Assembly (NCBI GenBank): GCA_038277395.1
Contig: CM076189.1
Coordinates: forward strand, 113,816,252-113,880,251
Source: Dryocosmus kuriphilus
Lineage: Eukaryota > Arthropoda > Insecta > Hymenoptera > Cynipidae
Direction: 5' to 3'
DNA length: 64,000 nt
Shown: piece by piece, positions 31,950 through 43,235 of the stretch
Numbering within the stretch: position 1 is the stretch's first letter
Layout of the letters: each line of letters opens with the position of its first letter
Notes under the pieces: model-generated
Databases searched by the model: none
What the model was told of the DNA's origin: nothing
Seen by the model: the letters and a program-made list of their open reading frames with translations, nothing else
Made by a program: the position numbers and the translations under genes

Positions 31950-34900
31950 TAAAATGAAGGAAGAAAAAAATAAAAAGTTACTCGTCTACAGATGCGATTA
32001 GCAATACTTCTGGTGATCTGCTAGATCCAATAAAAGTAATTATTGAAGATTCACCAGAGAAATGCATTCTTAACTATTTACAATATAAAAGTTTCTTTGA
32101 GAAGGCTACTGGAGCTTCAAATCCAGCGCTTATTGTCAAAGAATATAATGAAAATACCCGAGCTCTAATACAGATGATGAAAAAATTTCCCCTAGCCTAA
32201 CAGAACGAGTGGCAAAAATCAGATGTACCAAAATCGGCAAAAAACTTCTAAAATCTATGTTAGGTGAGGAAAACGTTAGCTCTGATTAAGAGTCGGTGTC
32301 AATCTCGGAAGATAATGAAAAAAATGACACGTAATTTTTATTAATGGCTCTGAAAATTGTTCAGTGGAACCTAAATGGCTTCCATCCTTGAAGTGAATCC
32401 CTGTATTTACTCACCAAAGATCAGTCTCTATCTGTAATGTGTTTACAAGAAACAAATTTCAAGAACTCATACTGTGTGCACCTTTTAGAAATCATAGTCC
32501 ATTTTTAAAAACCGCCTAAATCTAAACATTGCCAGTGGAGGTGTAGCAGTTTACATAAAAAGTAACATATTTTTTGAAGAACTGCAACTCAATACTAACC
32601 CTGAAGCTGTCGCCTTATGTATCCTTACTACATCTTAAATATGCATTTCAAATGTATACATTCCAAGTCGATATGGAATAACTCTTCTTGAGCTCAAACA
32701 ACTTACTATTCAACTTCCCAAACTACTTACCATGCTAGGAGATTTTAATAGCCATAACTCGCTCTGGTGCTGAAATTACACTGACACTAGAGGCAGAAAA
32801 TTGAACAGCTTTTATATGAACCTGGCGGAGTCCTTCTGAACAGCAATCGACCTATACACTTTAGTATCTCAAGTGCTATGTTCAATTTTACTAATTTATC
32901 CATATTCAGTGGCAGTTTAGCCCGTAAGGTACATTGGGATGCCTCTGATGACCTTCGCAATAGTGGTCATTTCCCAATAAAGATAGAAATCTAAAATCCT
33001 CGTCCAATCTGATACTATTATGCCACAAGGTAGAAGTTTATGTCAGCTGATTAGGAAAAATTCCATACGCAGTTGAATGCTAAAATAACAGGCCCAAAAT
33101 CACCTTCAGAAGAAAATAAACTCCAAATTGATAATTTCGTTCATGCAATAATTAATTCTATAAAGAGGCAGAGGATGAATCCACACCTAAAGCGAACTTT
33201 CAAATATTAAATCGCTCAAGCTCCTTGCCGGAACTCAAAAGTGGAGGAAGCATTTAAGCAAAAAAAGGACACCTATAATGTATACAAAAGGCAGAAGACA
33301 TTCGAAAAGAAAATTGAATTCAAGAAACTCCGAGCCAATTCACGGAAGATAAACAAGCAGAGAAGTAGAAGCTCTTGGATCAACTATATTCTTTCTCTTA
33401 TATATAATACCCCAGGCTTAGCGGTATAGAAAAGGATCAACATAATCGAGAGAACGTCATCCACTGTTCACATCACTACCTTACAAAAAGCCGATGGTAA
33501 TACTGCAACTGTTTCCAAGGAAATTGCTGACGAGCTAGCGGATAACTATGCAGCTAATTCCAGTAACACTGTCTACTCCACTTATACTGTCTGGACTCAC
33601 ATCCACATTTAGTCAGTGCAAAAATACAAGCCCTGGACTTGACAAGACACCGAATCTATTTCTCAGAAACCTTTCATCCAAAGCAATAGAATATCTTCTA
33701 GCTCTGTTCAACTGCATCTGGACTTAAAAAGTTTTTCCAAATAAGTGGAGAGAATCCATAATTGTTCCAATTCTCAAACCAGGAAAGGACGAAATCAAAA
33801 CTACTAACTACCGACCCATTGCATTAATGTGTAATATGTGCGAATTGATGGAAAAAATTTATAAATAAACATTCCACATGTTTTTCAGAAAAAAAAATCC
33901 TTCAATGTCCATCAAAGTGCTTTTCGACAATATCGATCTACACTGAATCCTCTGGTACATCTTGAAACCAATATATGCAATGCACTCATCAATGATCAAC
34001 ATCTCTTAGCTGTGTCCTTGGATATGGAAAAGGGTATGAAATGGAATGGAAACATCGCATTCTAAAAATCTTACTTACAAAAGAGTGTGGACGGATAAGT
34101 GGCAAACTTTATAAAAAATTTGCTCCTTAAAATACTCATACAAGTAAGAGTAAACTGTTACTCTTCAAAAGAAATTGGGCTCGAAAATGGACTTCCACAG
34201 GGGTCTGTCTTAGGTGTTACGCTACCTCTAATCACATTCAATAATGTAACGATCTATATTCCGGGACCTGTTAAAAGTAGTCCCTTTGCCGACGATTTGA
34301 CAATCTTTTGTAGCGGAAGAGATATACGAATAACACAGGAAATCTTTCAAGAATCCCTTAATAAACTACAACTTTGGGCTGGTAAGACTGGCTTCCTTTT
34401 TTCCAAAAGAAAAATAATGTGTATCCTTTTCTCTAAAAATGGATCAAATAAACAAAATCCGAGACTGTTCTTGGATAATATGAGTTGAAGGTTGTTGATA
34501 CTATGAGGATTCTTGGAATTATCTTTGATAAAAAAACTTCCATGGCTCCCCGACCTTAGAGACCTGAAAGATGACTGTAAGCGCAGAATCAATATCATTA
34601 AAACTCTCGCTAAAAGAAATTGGGAACAGATAAAAAATAATATTTGTAACTCTGCGAAACCTAGTGCTCTAGAAACAATCTCTCCCATACATAACACAGG
34701 CCTGAGGCAAAAACTCAAGAACCACCACTACTTACCAGAAGGAAACAGATTAGCTTGAATTATTCTACAGCAATGTCCTCCACACCACCGAATCCTGCAT
34801 ACGAAGAAATCTTGTCGGGGAAATATCAGTATGAATACAAGAAATATCCAAACACATACTTACCTCTGTACGTCAGAATGAACACTCGTCTATAAGAATT

Positions 34901-35990
34901 AAATATCAAAATGCCAAAAATTGCTCCCAGACGATTCTACAAATTCCCTACTATACATTCAAAACTCCTTCTGCAATCACTGAACTGAAGAAACCGCCCA
35001 GAAATCAAACGGATCAGGTTGAGCACAGGATTGCGTTCATAGAAATTCTAAACCGACATCCAGATCATATCCCCATTTATACTGATGGATCAAAATCGAA
35101 AGCTGGATGTGGATGCGCAATGGTCACACCTGACAATCTATTCCAGTACATATAAACTACCAAATTGCTTTAGTGCATTTAGATGCGAAGCCTACGCTAT
35201 TTTGCAGAGTATAAAATATGTATATAGAAACTGCAATTGAGGCTATAAGAAACATAAAAAGTTTGGCAACGTAAAGCAAGAAATCCAAGAAAAATATTGG
35301 AACCTGAGAACTAGGGTTAAGGAAATCATTTTAACCCGGACACCGTCTCATCTGAGAAACGATGGAAACGAGACAGCAGATATTCTAGCCAAATCAGCTA
35401 GTATACACCCTGTACCTAATGTTCCGGTCCCTGTGCATCACAAAGACATTAAAAAATATATACATCTAGCTGTCAAAACCCTTTGCAATGATTTTTGTAA
35501 TGGCTCCAAAAATACCAAGCTACAAATCAATTTACGTTAGAAAACCGCAGAGAATAAGTGACGCTGACAAGAATGAGAATCGGTCATTCTAACCTAACTC
35601 ATTCCCACTTAATCAACAAAACTGGGCCAGAGTAATGTGATCCCTGGGAAGTTCCGGTCTCCATACAAATTATACTGGCTAACCGCAATAAATACATAGA
35701 CAAACGGATTCATCACAAAATTGAAACTGACTTCAAGAAAATGCTATCCGACCCGAACATATTCAACAATGTACTGAACTTCCTTCAAGACATTCAAATC
35801 CGACATCTCATCTAGTGGAGGGACTGTACAGTGTTTTAAGTGATATTAAATCTGCGAAACTAGTGCTCAAATCAAATGTACCTGAACTACTACTTGAAGA
35901 TTGGACATATTAATTCTTTTACCACCTGAGAATATGTAGAATCTAATGTAGTGGCAAATAACCACTGTAGTTAATGAGAATTTAAGCCTC
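31950..35990 (+). mobile_element. I-like LINE: endonuclease, RT and RNase H, decayed
   Basis: After a short ORF1 remnant (31980-32335), the second ORF begins at 32344 with M-A-L-K-I-V-Q-W-N-L-N-G and C-L-Q-E-T-N-F (catalytic Glu of the endonuclease). RT blocks follow: N-Y-R-P-I near 33810, G-L-P-Q-G-S-V-L-G (34190-34215) and F-A-D-D-L-T-I-F (34286-34310). An RNase H start, Y-T-D-G-S-K-S-K-A-G-C-G-C-A, lies near 35080-35125. APE endonuclease-RT-RNase H is the I-clade layout. Stops and frameshifts are frequent throughout, so the copy is dead. The longest intact piece is 34099-34488. Confidence 0.85.
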
Positions 35991-36301
35991 GATTTAATAA
36001 GAAAAAAAATCTGCAAGTTTATGGTGAAGCAAAATCGTGTTTTTTATGGAAAAAATGTGTTTTTTTAAAGACTTTGTTTCAAGTAAAAAAGCTACAAAGA
36101 TCCATTTTTAAACACTATGTTCGGATAAAAAAATTATTCCAATACTGCCACTTCAAAAAAGTACATTTATTTTGAAGGTTGAAGGAGCGAAAAATGTCGA
36201 ATAGAAAGACCTTTAGTTCTAATGAAGAGTTAAAATGAATGACGACCGAAACGTTTCGCGAAAATGGACCACAAGTATGGTCTGCGTATATGGCGCGTTT
36301 A
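35991..36301 (+). other. short gap between LINE and mariner
   Basis: AT-rich DNA with a small open piece at 36194-36300 (starts M-S-N-R-K-T-F; one stop; contains E-T-F-R-E-N-G-P-Q-V-W-S-A-Y-M) that runs into the mariner terminus. It is not recognised and may be a fragment of a gene-like repeat split by the mariner. Confidence 0.25.
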
Positions 36302-37622
36302 CACGGAGCGATCAAAAAGTAAGGTGACTTTTTGAATTTCGCGGCATGCGTAAAGTCGATATTCGTTTTCCTTTTTTCTTATGTTGGAACACTCGTCCCA
36401 AACATACGTGCACAGTTTCAGCTATATAGCATTCTTTCTTTGTTTGTGAGAGGCCTAAAGATTAGACGTGTTTTGCGTTGCTCGGCGATTTTCTGCCGTC
36501 GAAAAAAATGGATCAAAGGACTTGCATCTAATTTTGTGTAAAAAATGGAAGTAAGTGCTCCAAAGCACTTGAAATGTTGACAGTGGCATACGGTGAGTGT
36601 ACTCTGAGTAAAAAAAAATGTTTACAAATGGTAAAAGCTCTTTCAGGAAGGCCGAGAAGATGCTAATGACTAAGCTCGCCCTGGATGTCCCAGCACATCA
36701 ATAACTGATGAAAACGTTGAAGAAGTGAAGAAAATAATGTTGTCGAATCGTCGAATTACCATTAGAGAAGTTGCTGATGATGACGGCATCTCGTCTTCCT
36801 CGTACCAAGCAATTTTAGTGGATATTTTGGGCATGAGATATGTGTCAGCGAAGGTTGTTCCGAATTGCTAAATTTTGACCAAAAGAACCCTCACGTTAGC
36901 ATCGCTCAGGAGCTGCTGAATGACGTGAACGGCGACCCAGACTTGCTCAAAAGGATCATATCAGGAGGTGAAACATGAGTATATGGCTATGACGTCGAAA
37001 CTAAGGCTCAATCGTTCCAGTGGAAGCATTCTGAATCACCAAGACCAAAAAAAGCACGCCAAGTTCGATCAAATGTCAAGCTTTTGCTTACCGTTTTCTT
37101 CGATTATCATGGCGTAGTGCATCAGGAGTTCTTACCACAAGGTCGTACAGTTAATAAAGAGTATTATCTTGAATTTATGCGCCGTTTGCTGAAACAATAC
37201 GAAAAAAACTTTCGGAATTGTGGAAGAACCAGTCATGATTATTGCACCACGATAATGCGCCAGCTCACATGTCATTGCTTGCTCGTAATTTTTTGCCAAA
37301 TAGCAACACCATAATCATGCCTCAGCCACCGTTTTCACCAGATTTGGCTCCCTGCGACTTTTTCCTGTTTCCAAAACTGAAAAGACCCATGAAAGGACGG
37401 CGTTTTGTGACGATTGAGGAAATAAAGACCGCATCGCTGGAAGAGCTCAAGGTTATACCAAAAAGAGCTTATCAGAAATGCTTTGAGGATTGGAAAAACA
37501 TCTGGCACAAATGTATTATATCCGAGGGGAATTACTTTGAAGGGGACAACATCAATATTGATGAATAAATAAATATTTTTTTGTAAAAATAAAAATTCAC
37601 CTTACTTTTTGATCACACCTCG
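36302..37622 (+). mobile_element. mariner, irritans-like family B, near full length
   Basis: Inverted ends (GATCAAAAAGTAAGGTGA at the left, TCACCTTACTTTTTGATC at the right) lie inside TA sites, 1321 bp. The + strand transposase runs from about 36510. The helix-turn-helix half reads E-G-R-E-D-style degenerate sequence and I-T-I-R-E-V-A-D-D. The catalytic half shows H-H-D-N-A-P-A-H (second Asp) and S-P-D-L-A-P-C-D-F-F (third Asp, 34 residues later, a DD34D core). The first catalytic site is destroyed (G-D-E-T-W became G-G-E-T-stop), and several other stops and shifts exist. Confidence 0.9.
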
Positions 37623-37639
37623 TATAGCTTATATTTCTT

Positions 37640-38290
37640 TGCCCGGTAACAGGAGTTCTGAAAGTTTCCAAATTCATAAAGTTTTTAATCTTCAAAAAAT
37701 TTCCAAGGAATCCACAAATTTTCAAATAATGCAAAGACTTCCAAAATTTCCAATGATTTCCACTTATTCAAGATTTTCTAAATTTTCAAAAAAATCTCAT
37801 AAATTCCAAAACTTTTACAGAAATCCCAATCATCTAAAAATTTTTTATAATTATCAGTAATTTCCAAAACTTTCAAAAATATCCATAGTTCCAATAATTT
37901 GCATTATTTCTAAAATCTTATTTTCCATAACTATTCAAATATCCAAAGCTTAAAGAAATTGCAAAGTTTTGAATTATTATTTCCGTAATTTTCCATGCTT
38001 TCCATCATTTCCCAAAAAAAGACTTTCAACCTTATCGAAATTTTCATAATTTCCATAATATCGTTAATTTGAATAATTTCCAAAACTTCCTGAAATTCGA
38101 AAACTTTTCAAAATTTCCAAATATTCTACAAATTTCCAAATTCCCAAGATTTTCAGTATTCCAAATATTTCCATGGAATGCACAAATTTTCAAGTATTGG
38201 AAAAAATTCCAAAATGTCCAATGATTTTCATTAATACCAAAATTTTGTAAATGTTCAAAGAATTTCCATAAATTACAGAAATTGTCATGA
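37640..38290. repeat. degenerate AATTTCCAAAA tract
   Basis: Irregularly spaced words near TTTCCAAAATTTCC and AATTTCCATAA fill about 650 bp, immediately downstream (transcript sense) of the signal-peptide exon. No gene is seen. Confidence 0.85.
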
Positions 38291-38392
38291 TAACTTCTGA
38301 AGATACCGCCAGAACACATTCTTTAGGATTACTTGTAAACTTAATTAGAGATTTAGTTTTATTAAATATATTATCCGTTCTATTGTACTTAC

Positions 38393-38456
38393 GGCTACAC
38401 GTAGAATGCAAGAAAACTGCTGAGGTTATAAAAAGAGTAGCAAAAATTGCCCGCAT
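38393..38456 (-). CDS. signal-peptide exon of a secreted micro-exon gene
   Basis: ATG at 38456-38454 opens M-R-A-I-F-A-T-L-F-I-T-S-A-V-F-L-H-S-T-C-S and ends AGCC/GTAAGTAC, a near-perfect donor after codon position 1. The peptide has a short basic start, a hydrophobic core (A-I-F-A-T-L-F-I-T-S-A-V-F-L) and a polar end suited to signal peptidase. A phase-1 intron right after the signal peptide is common in secreted-protein genes and fits the phase-1 micro-exons downstream on the same strand. An arthropod-initiator-like TCAGTG lies 52 bp upstream (38508-38513). If unspliced, the frame continues 67 codons, less convincingly. The intron would hold a mariner, an I-like LINE and a gypsy element. 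Confidence 0.5.
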
Positions 38457-38559
38457 TTTCTAAAAAAAAAAACAACCTCTTTCTTCAAAAATTTTTTAAA
38501 AACTGTCACTGATGACGAGAGAGAAAATACGGAATTAGTATGAAGCACAATCTGTGAAA

Positions 38560-40195
38560 GTTTTTTATTTACTTGTGCAATGTATATACGAGTATAATGT
38601 GTAGCTTGTTTTTCGTTTGCGCAACTTTTTATTTACGTGACCTTGTTCTTATTTCCGTGATCTACTTTTTACAATATTTCTCGATATTTCAGTTACCGAA
38701 AACATTTATACTTTGTTAAAACGTTTAACCTTCACACGTGCAAGCATAAAGCAGCTAGATTAATTTTTAGTAGAATAGTTGAATTTTCAATTAAAAGAAA
38801 ATTTTTTAATAAAAAATGATCAATTTTAAACAAAATTTCTAACAACATTGGGATTATTGCATTAACATAAATTGACCATCGGGAAAATTGAAGGAATTAG
38901 AAAAAGAAGTTAAATTCTTTTAAAGATTGTAAAAACTCACAGAAAAATTTTGGCAAAGTATTGATGAATTGGAAAAAATTCCAAAATGATCTTGAAAAAA
39001 TTCAGAGAAAGTGAAAAATCTTAAAGAAAAATTAAATTTTTTTTTTAAAATTTCTATTTTCTATCTGAATTTTGAATTTAAAAATTATATGAATTTGAAT
39101 TTTTGAACAAAATTTCATGAGTTTGAATTCTAATATAGTCCATTAAAATTAAATTCTAACTCATTCCTTAGTAAGGACAAGAAAATTCGGAAAGGTAAAA
39201 ATTATGCAGAACGATAATGCAGAACAAAAATGTAACAAACTTTAATTCGCTAAAATAGAAAGCATTTTAAATAGGAAGCTGAAAAAAAGGAAAATTAGAG
39301 CAATTTTTTTATTTATTTGGAACGCGGCCACAAAACCTTCAAAACTTTGTTCACTCGTTATTTGCCAAAAGTATTTTTATGTAATGGAATATGTGGTCTT
39401 TTAGTTCAATAAAGTTATTTTTCCGCCTTTATTTCAAAAAAAAATATTAGTGAATACAAATATTTTCGGGAAACAAATCGCAATTCTAAAATAATTTTCA
39501 TTGTAATGGAGAGGTGTGACATACTTTTCGAAAATGTTTGCATTTCCTGAAAGTGCCTTTTACAATAAAGGCAGAAGAATGACTTTTTACAAAAGAACGT
39601 CAACATATTCAATGCCATAAGAGTATGTTTGGCAAATAACAAGTGCACCAAATCTTTAAGTTTGCCTGACTGCGTTTCAAATAAATACAAAAGTTGTAGT
39701 AAGTTACATTTTTCCAAATTTCTATTTAGAGTGATTTTTATTTTAGCGAATAAATTTAGACGAATTTTTTCCTGCATTATCGTTTGATATAATTTTTATT
39801 TTACACATATTATATTTTATATTATATATTATTATTGTTTAATTATATACATATGGGTACAAAAATATGGAGCAAAAAATTCATTTGTTTTACTTTAAAT
39901 GAAATTTATTGCGAGCAGGTGCATGTATTTAAAAAAAAAATGAAAAATCGAATTTGCTTTTTGTGATTAAATTTTGCACCCTTTTTCAATTCTATTGGTA
40001 AATATAATAATAGGTTACATTTACTAAGGTACCCGAAAAGCAAAACTTTCGAACTAAACGGAATTTTTAAACGAATGTTATTAAAAAGAATCCTTTTTCA
40101 AGTAAAAAAAACATTTTGATTTTTTTTCACCATGTGATGCACACAAATATTCAAAAAATTTTATTTACGTTAATTATTTTCTACGTGTGCAATAT
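38560..40195. repeat. repeated unit upstream of the signal exon (blocks C-A-B)
   Basis: Three blocks recur elsewhere in the same orientation. Block C (38590-38760) recurs at 44430-44610. Block A (39300-39790) recurs at 50610-51110. Block B (39960-40190) recurs at 41342-41490 and 50150-50330. Copies differ by substitutions and small indels. The arrangement suggests an old tandem unit of about 1.6 kb, later broken by insertions. A minus-strand frame in block A (39415-39777) has a partly matching frame in the second copy, but no family is recognised. Confidence 0.65.
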
Positions 40196-40204
40196 ATATA
40201 TATA

Positions 40205-40935
40205 TGGCACAAATGTATGTGGCACAAGAGTACGGAGACCCCTGAATAACTCATCAGGAATGAACTTTTGTTGACAAATAATTAATACAAAAGTTTTAGA
40301 ATTTCTTCCTGGCTATTCAAAGGAGATCTTGGTTTGACCTTGTCCATGACCTTGAAGGTCATATCAGGGTCGAATTCAATTTTTTAATTGGGCAGCCCCA
40401 TTTTTTTTGTGGATTTGGAAAGAGCAGGAAATTTTACGTTCAACGATGCCCTTGGCCATGCCCCTGGCCATGACCCTCAATATAGTTCCAAGGTCATACT
40501 TGTCTTTTCAAATGGGAACCCATTTTTTTTTTATTGCAGATTTGGAAAGAGCAGGAAATTTTACCTTCAACTGTATCCATAATCATGCCCTTGGCATTGA
40601 ACCAGGCTTTCAAGGTCATTCTAAGAAGATTTTTTCAAGAATTTTGAAAAATTCCAGCCACTGCAGGATACCTCCTAGCGATCCCATTCAGTCATGGCGT
40701 GGCTAACGTTTCCGGCCAGTTAAGGCAAGGTTAACGATCCCAGTCAGTTAAGGCTAGGAGATGGTCCATCCAGTAAAGGCAAGGCTAACGATCCCAGTCA
40801 GTTAAGGCAAGGAGATGGTCCGTCCAGTTAAGGCAAGGCTAACGATCCCGGCCACTTAAGGCAAGGCTTACAACCTATGTTCAAAATGTTCGCCACCGAA
40901 ATCGTGGCAGATTCCCAGACGGACATAAACATTTT
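40205..40935. mobile_element. truncated copy of the long-TIR transposon, left arm
   Basis: It begins after a (TA)n run with CACAAGAGTACGGAGACCCC, matches the left arm of the element at 41535-44425, and ends just inside the transposase C-terminus (the GGEHFE-coding region near 40890). It holds two tandem copies of a roughly 118-bp subterminal repeat (GGGAACCC...GGAAAGAGCAGGAAATTTTAC) and about three units of the 54-bp repeat (40700-40870). Confidence 0.7.
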
Positions 40936-41082
40936 CCAATTAATTTCAGATGTTAAATTTAATTCGATTTCTGGTCTAAATAAATTTTTAGAGGAACTAG
41001 AAAAAATCTACCTCGGCCCGGATTTGAACCGGGAACGCCACTATTCACGAGTGGAACGTTTTCCAATTACGCCACTGAGGCC
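40936..41082 (-). repeat. tRNA-derived SINE, copy 1
   Basis: The minus strand carries a 73-nt tRNA-like head (41009-41081) with A box TGGCGTAATTGG and B box GGTTCAAATCC, a 5-bp T stem (CCCGG/CCGGG) and a 5-bp anticodon stem (CCACT/AGTGG). The loop lacks the conserved U33 and the acceptor stem has one mismatch, so it is not a normal tRNA. T6, a pol III stop signal, follows. The body (TTTAGACCAGAAATCG... to AATTAATT) is shared with the copy at 41239-41341, which argues for a SINE. Confidence 0.6.
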
Positions 41083-41238
41083 TCAGCAGATAATTTCTTG
41101 TTTCTTTTATTCAACAGGATGACGCGGGTTTGCACCTATACCTGTGAAGTTTTTCAATTTGAATGAATAAAACCTGAATATTTCACGAATCTGGATATAG
41201 TTTTTAATATTAAGTTATTATCGAATAGTATAATTAAT

Positions 41239-41341
41239 TAATTAATTTCAGATGTTCAATTTAATTCGATTGCTGGTTTAAATAATTTTTTAGAGAAACG
41301 AGAAAAAATCTACCTCGGCCCGGATTTGAACCGGGAACGCC
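41239..41341 (-). repeat. tRNA-derived SINE, copy 2, head truncated
   Basis: The same body and the 3' half of the tRNA-like head (CCCGGTTCAAATCCGGG) are present. The copy then breaks at TGGCG and joins block B sequence (CAAAAATTTCG). The break marks the edge of a local duplication that also copied block B and the transposon left arm. Confidence 0.65.
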
Positions 41342-41530
41342 AAAAATTTCGAACTAAACAAAACCTTTAAAAGAATTTTCTTACAAAGAAGCCTTCTTCA
41401 AATAAAAAAAACATAATATTTTTTTTTTCACCGTGTGAGGTGCAAAAATATTCAAAAAAATTTATTTGCGTTAATTATTTTCTACGCTTTCTATATATAT
41501 ATACATACATACATATATATATATGGCACA
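41342..41530. repeat. second copy of block B, ending in (TA/CATA)n
   Basis: Aligns with 40050-40205: TTTCGAACTAAAC, AAAAAAACAT, TTTTCACCGTGTGA, AAATTTATTTGCGTTAATTATTTTCTACG, then a (TA)n and TACA repeat up to the transposon end. Confidence 0.75.
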
Positions 41531-41816
41531 AATATATGTGGCACAAAAGTATGGAAACCCCTGAATAACTATCAGGAATGAATTTCTTTTGAAAAATCTT
41601 AAATACAAAAATTTCAGGTTTTCTTCCTGGCTATTCAATGGCGACATTTTTTGACCTTGACCATGACCCTCAAGGTAATTTCAAGGTCACAATTGTTTTC
41701 TCAAATGGGAACCCCTTTTTTATCGCGGATTTAGAAATAGCTGGAAATTTTACCTTCGACTTTATGCATAATCATGCTCTTGGCCTTGAACCAGGCTTTC
41801 GAGGTCATTTTAGAAA

Positions 41817-42090
41817 GATGGTCCGTCCAGTTAAGGCAATGCTAGCGATCCCAGTATGTTAGGGCAAGGAGATGGTCCATCCAGTTAAGACACGGTTAAC
41901 AATCCCAGTCTCTTAAGGCAAGGAGATGGTCCATCCAGTTAAGGCAAGGTTAATTATCCCAGTCAATTAAGGTAAGGAGATGGTCCGTCCAGTTAAGGCA
42001 AGGCGTTACGATCCCAGTCAGTTAAGGCAAGGAGATGTTCCGTCCAGTTAAGACAAGTCTAACAATCCTGGCCATTTAAGGCAAGGCTTA
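41817..42090. repeat. 54-bp minisatellite, about five units
   Basis: GATGGTCC starts at 41817, 41871 and 41925 and continues at a similar step, with the unit GATGGTCC(A/G)TCCAGTTAAGGCAAGG, CTAACGATCCCAGTCAGTTAAGGCAAGGA. Half-units are related (CAGTTAAGGCAAGG occurs twice per unit). A shorter array of the same unit is at 40700-40870. Confidence 0.85.
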
Positions 42091-43235
42091 CAACCTGTTT
42101 TCAAAATGTTCTCCACCAGAATCCTGGCAGATTCCTAGACGGACATAATTATTTCCTTTAGCACTCCTTATCATATCAGGTGTAATATCAGCACAATCAT
42201 TGACTATTTTTTGTATTATATCTTCTAAATCTCGTAGCTTAGTAACGTACTTCTTATTTTTTATGTAACCACAAAGAAAAAAGTCAAGTGGAGTCAAATC
42301 AGGGGAACTGACTGACCACTCCATAGTTCATAAGCGACCTATCCAACGATTACTAAATATTACATCTAGGTAGCTTCTCTAAATCACCTGAAAATATGCA
42401 GATGCACCATCATGCTTGTACCAAAGCTCACTAAAATCATCACCAGCTATTTCGTGAAGCGCTGGGTCTATTTGCTCCTGCAGTCATTCTAGATATATTG
42501 GTCCATTTAAATTTCCGTCAATGAAAATAGGTCCAACTATTCGATCCCTGAAAGTACCTCCCCGAACATTCAATTTTTGCTGGTATTGCGTGTGATGTTC
42601 TGCAGCCAATGAGGAATTTCATTACCCCAATATCTGCAATTGTCGCGATTGACTTCACCGTTAAGTTGAAATGTTGGTTCGTCTGAAAAGGCGAGGAGTG
42701 ACTGAAAATTATGATTCTGAACAATTCTTTCAATCATGTTCTCACAAAATTCAACTCGCCGGTCAAAATCATCTTAATTTATTTCTTGATGAAGGTGTAT
42801 TTTACATTGGTGAAATTTAATGATCTTGAAATTCCTAAAAATTGACACTCAATTAATTTGAAGCTGTTGAGAGGCCTTCCTAAGAGTTAAATGCGGACCT
42901 TCGACAAAAGACTGGGCCACTTCCATTTGCCGCTCCTCTGAGGTTTCAGTTTTTGGCCTTCCAGGTTTTGCACGGTTCTTATTAGTGCCAGTTTCTTTAA
43001 ATGTCCTGATAGTTTTAGAGACAGTGGATATCCTAATACCTGTTAAGCATTCTCGAAACGTTTCATTAAATAGCTGCACTACTTCGTCGTACAACCTACA
43101 TCTATTACCCCAACCTCTCATCATTAATAAAGACACTTTCTGTTGTTCTATTAGAGAAGCTGCGGTGAAAAAAAAGAATAAAATATTAGATTTAAGAGAC
43201 TCCCAGAAAGAACTATGAAGAAACAGCAGTTGCAC
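42088..43235 (-). pseudogene. DDE transposase of the long-TIR element
   Basis: The N-terminal part (42849-43235) is a helix-turn-helix domain containing F-K-E-T-G-T-N-K-N-R-A-K-P-G-R-P-K-T and L-R-K-A-S-Q-Q-L. The middle keeps F-S-D-E-P-T-F-Q-L-N-G (first Asp) and N-C-R-Y-W. The C-terminal part (42088-42324) has S-P-D-L-T-P-L-D-F-F-L-C-G-Y and ends E-H-F-E. That motif set is common in an insect Tc1/mariner-type family. The second catalytic block (QQDGAPPH-like) is not readable and multiple stops occur between 42330 and 42800. Inactive. Confidence 0.8.

Noticed and set aside
39415..39777. 120-codon minus frame in block A as a conserved gene
   Set aside because: A similar frame exists in the copy at 50.7-50.9 kb, but it lacks ATG and similarity is no better than the DNA identity of the repeat. 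No sign of coding selection is visible by eye.
41009..41081. Functional tRNA gene (anticodon arm could read UGA)
   Set aside because: Position 33 is G rather than U, the acceptor has a mismatch, a serine tRNA would need a long variable arm, and the body is shared with a second SINE copy.
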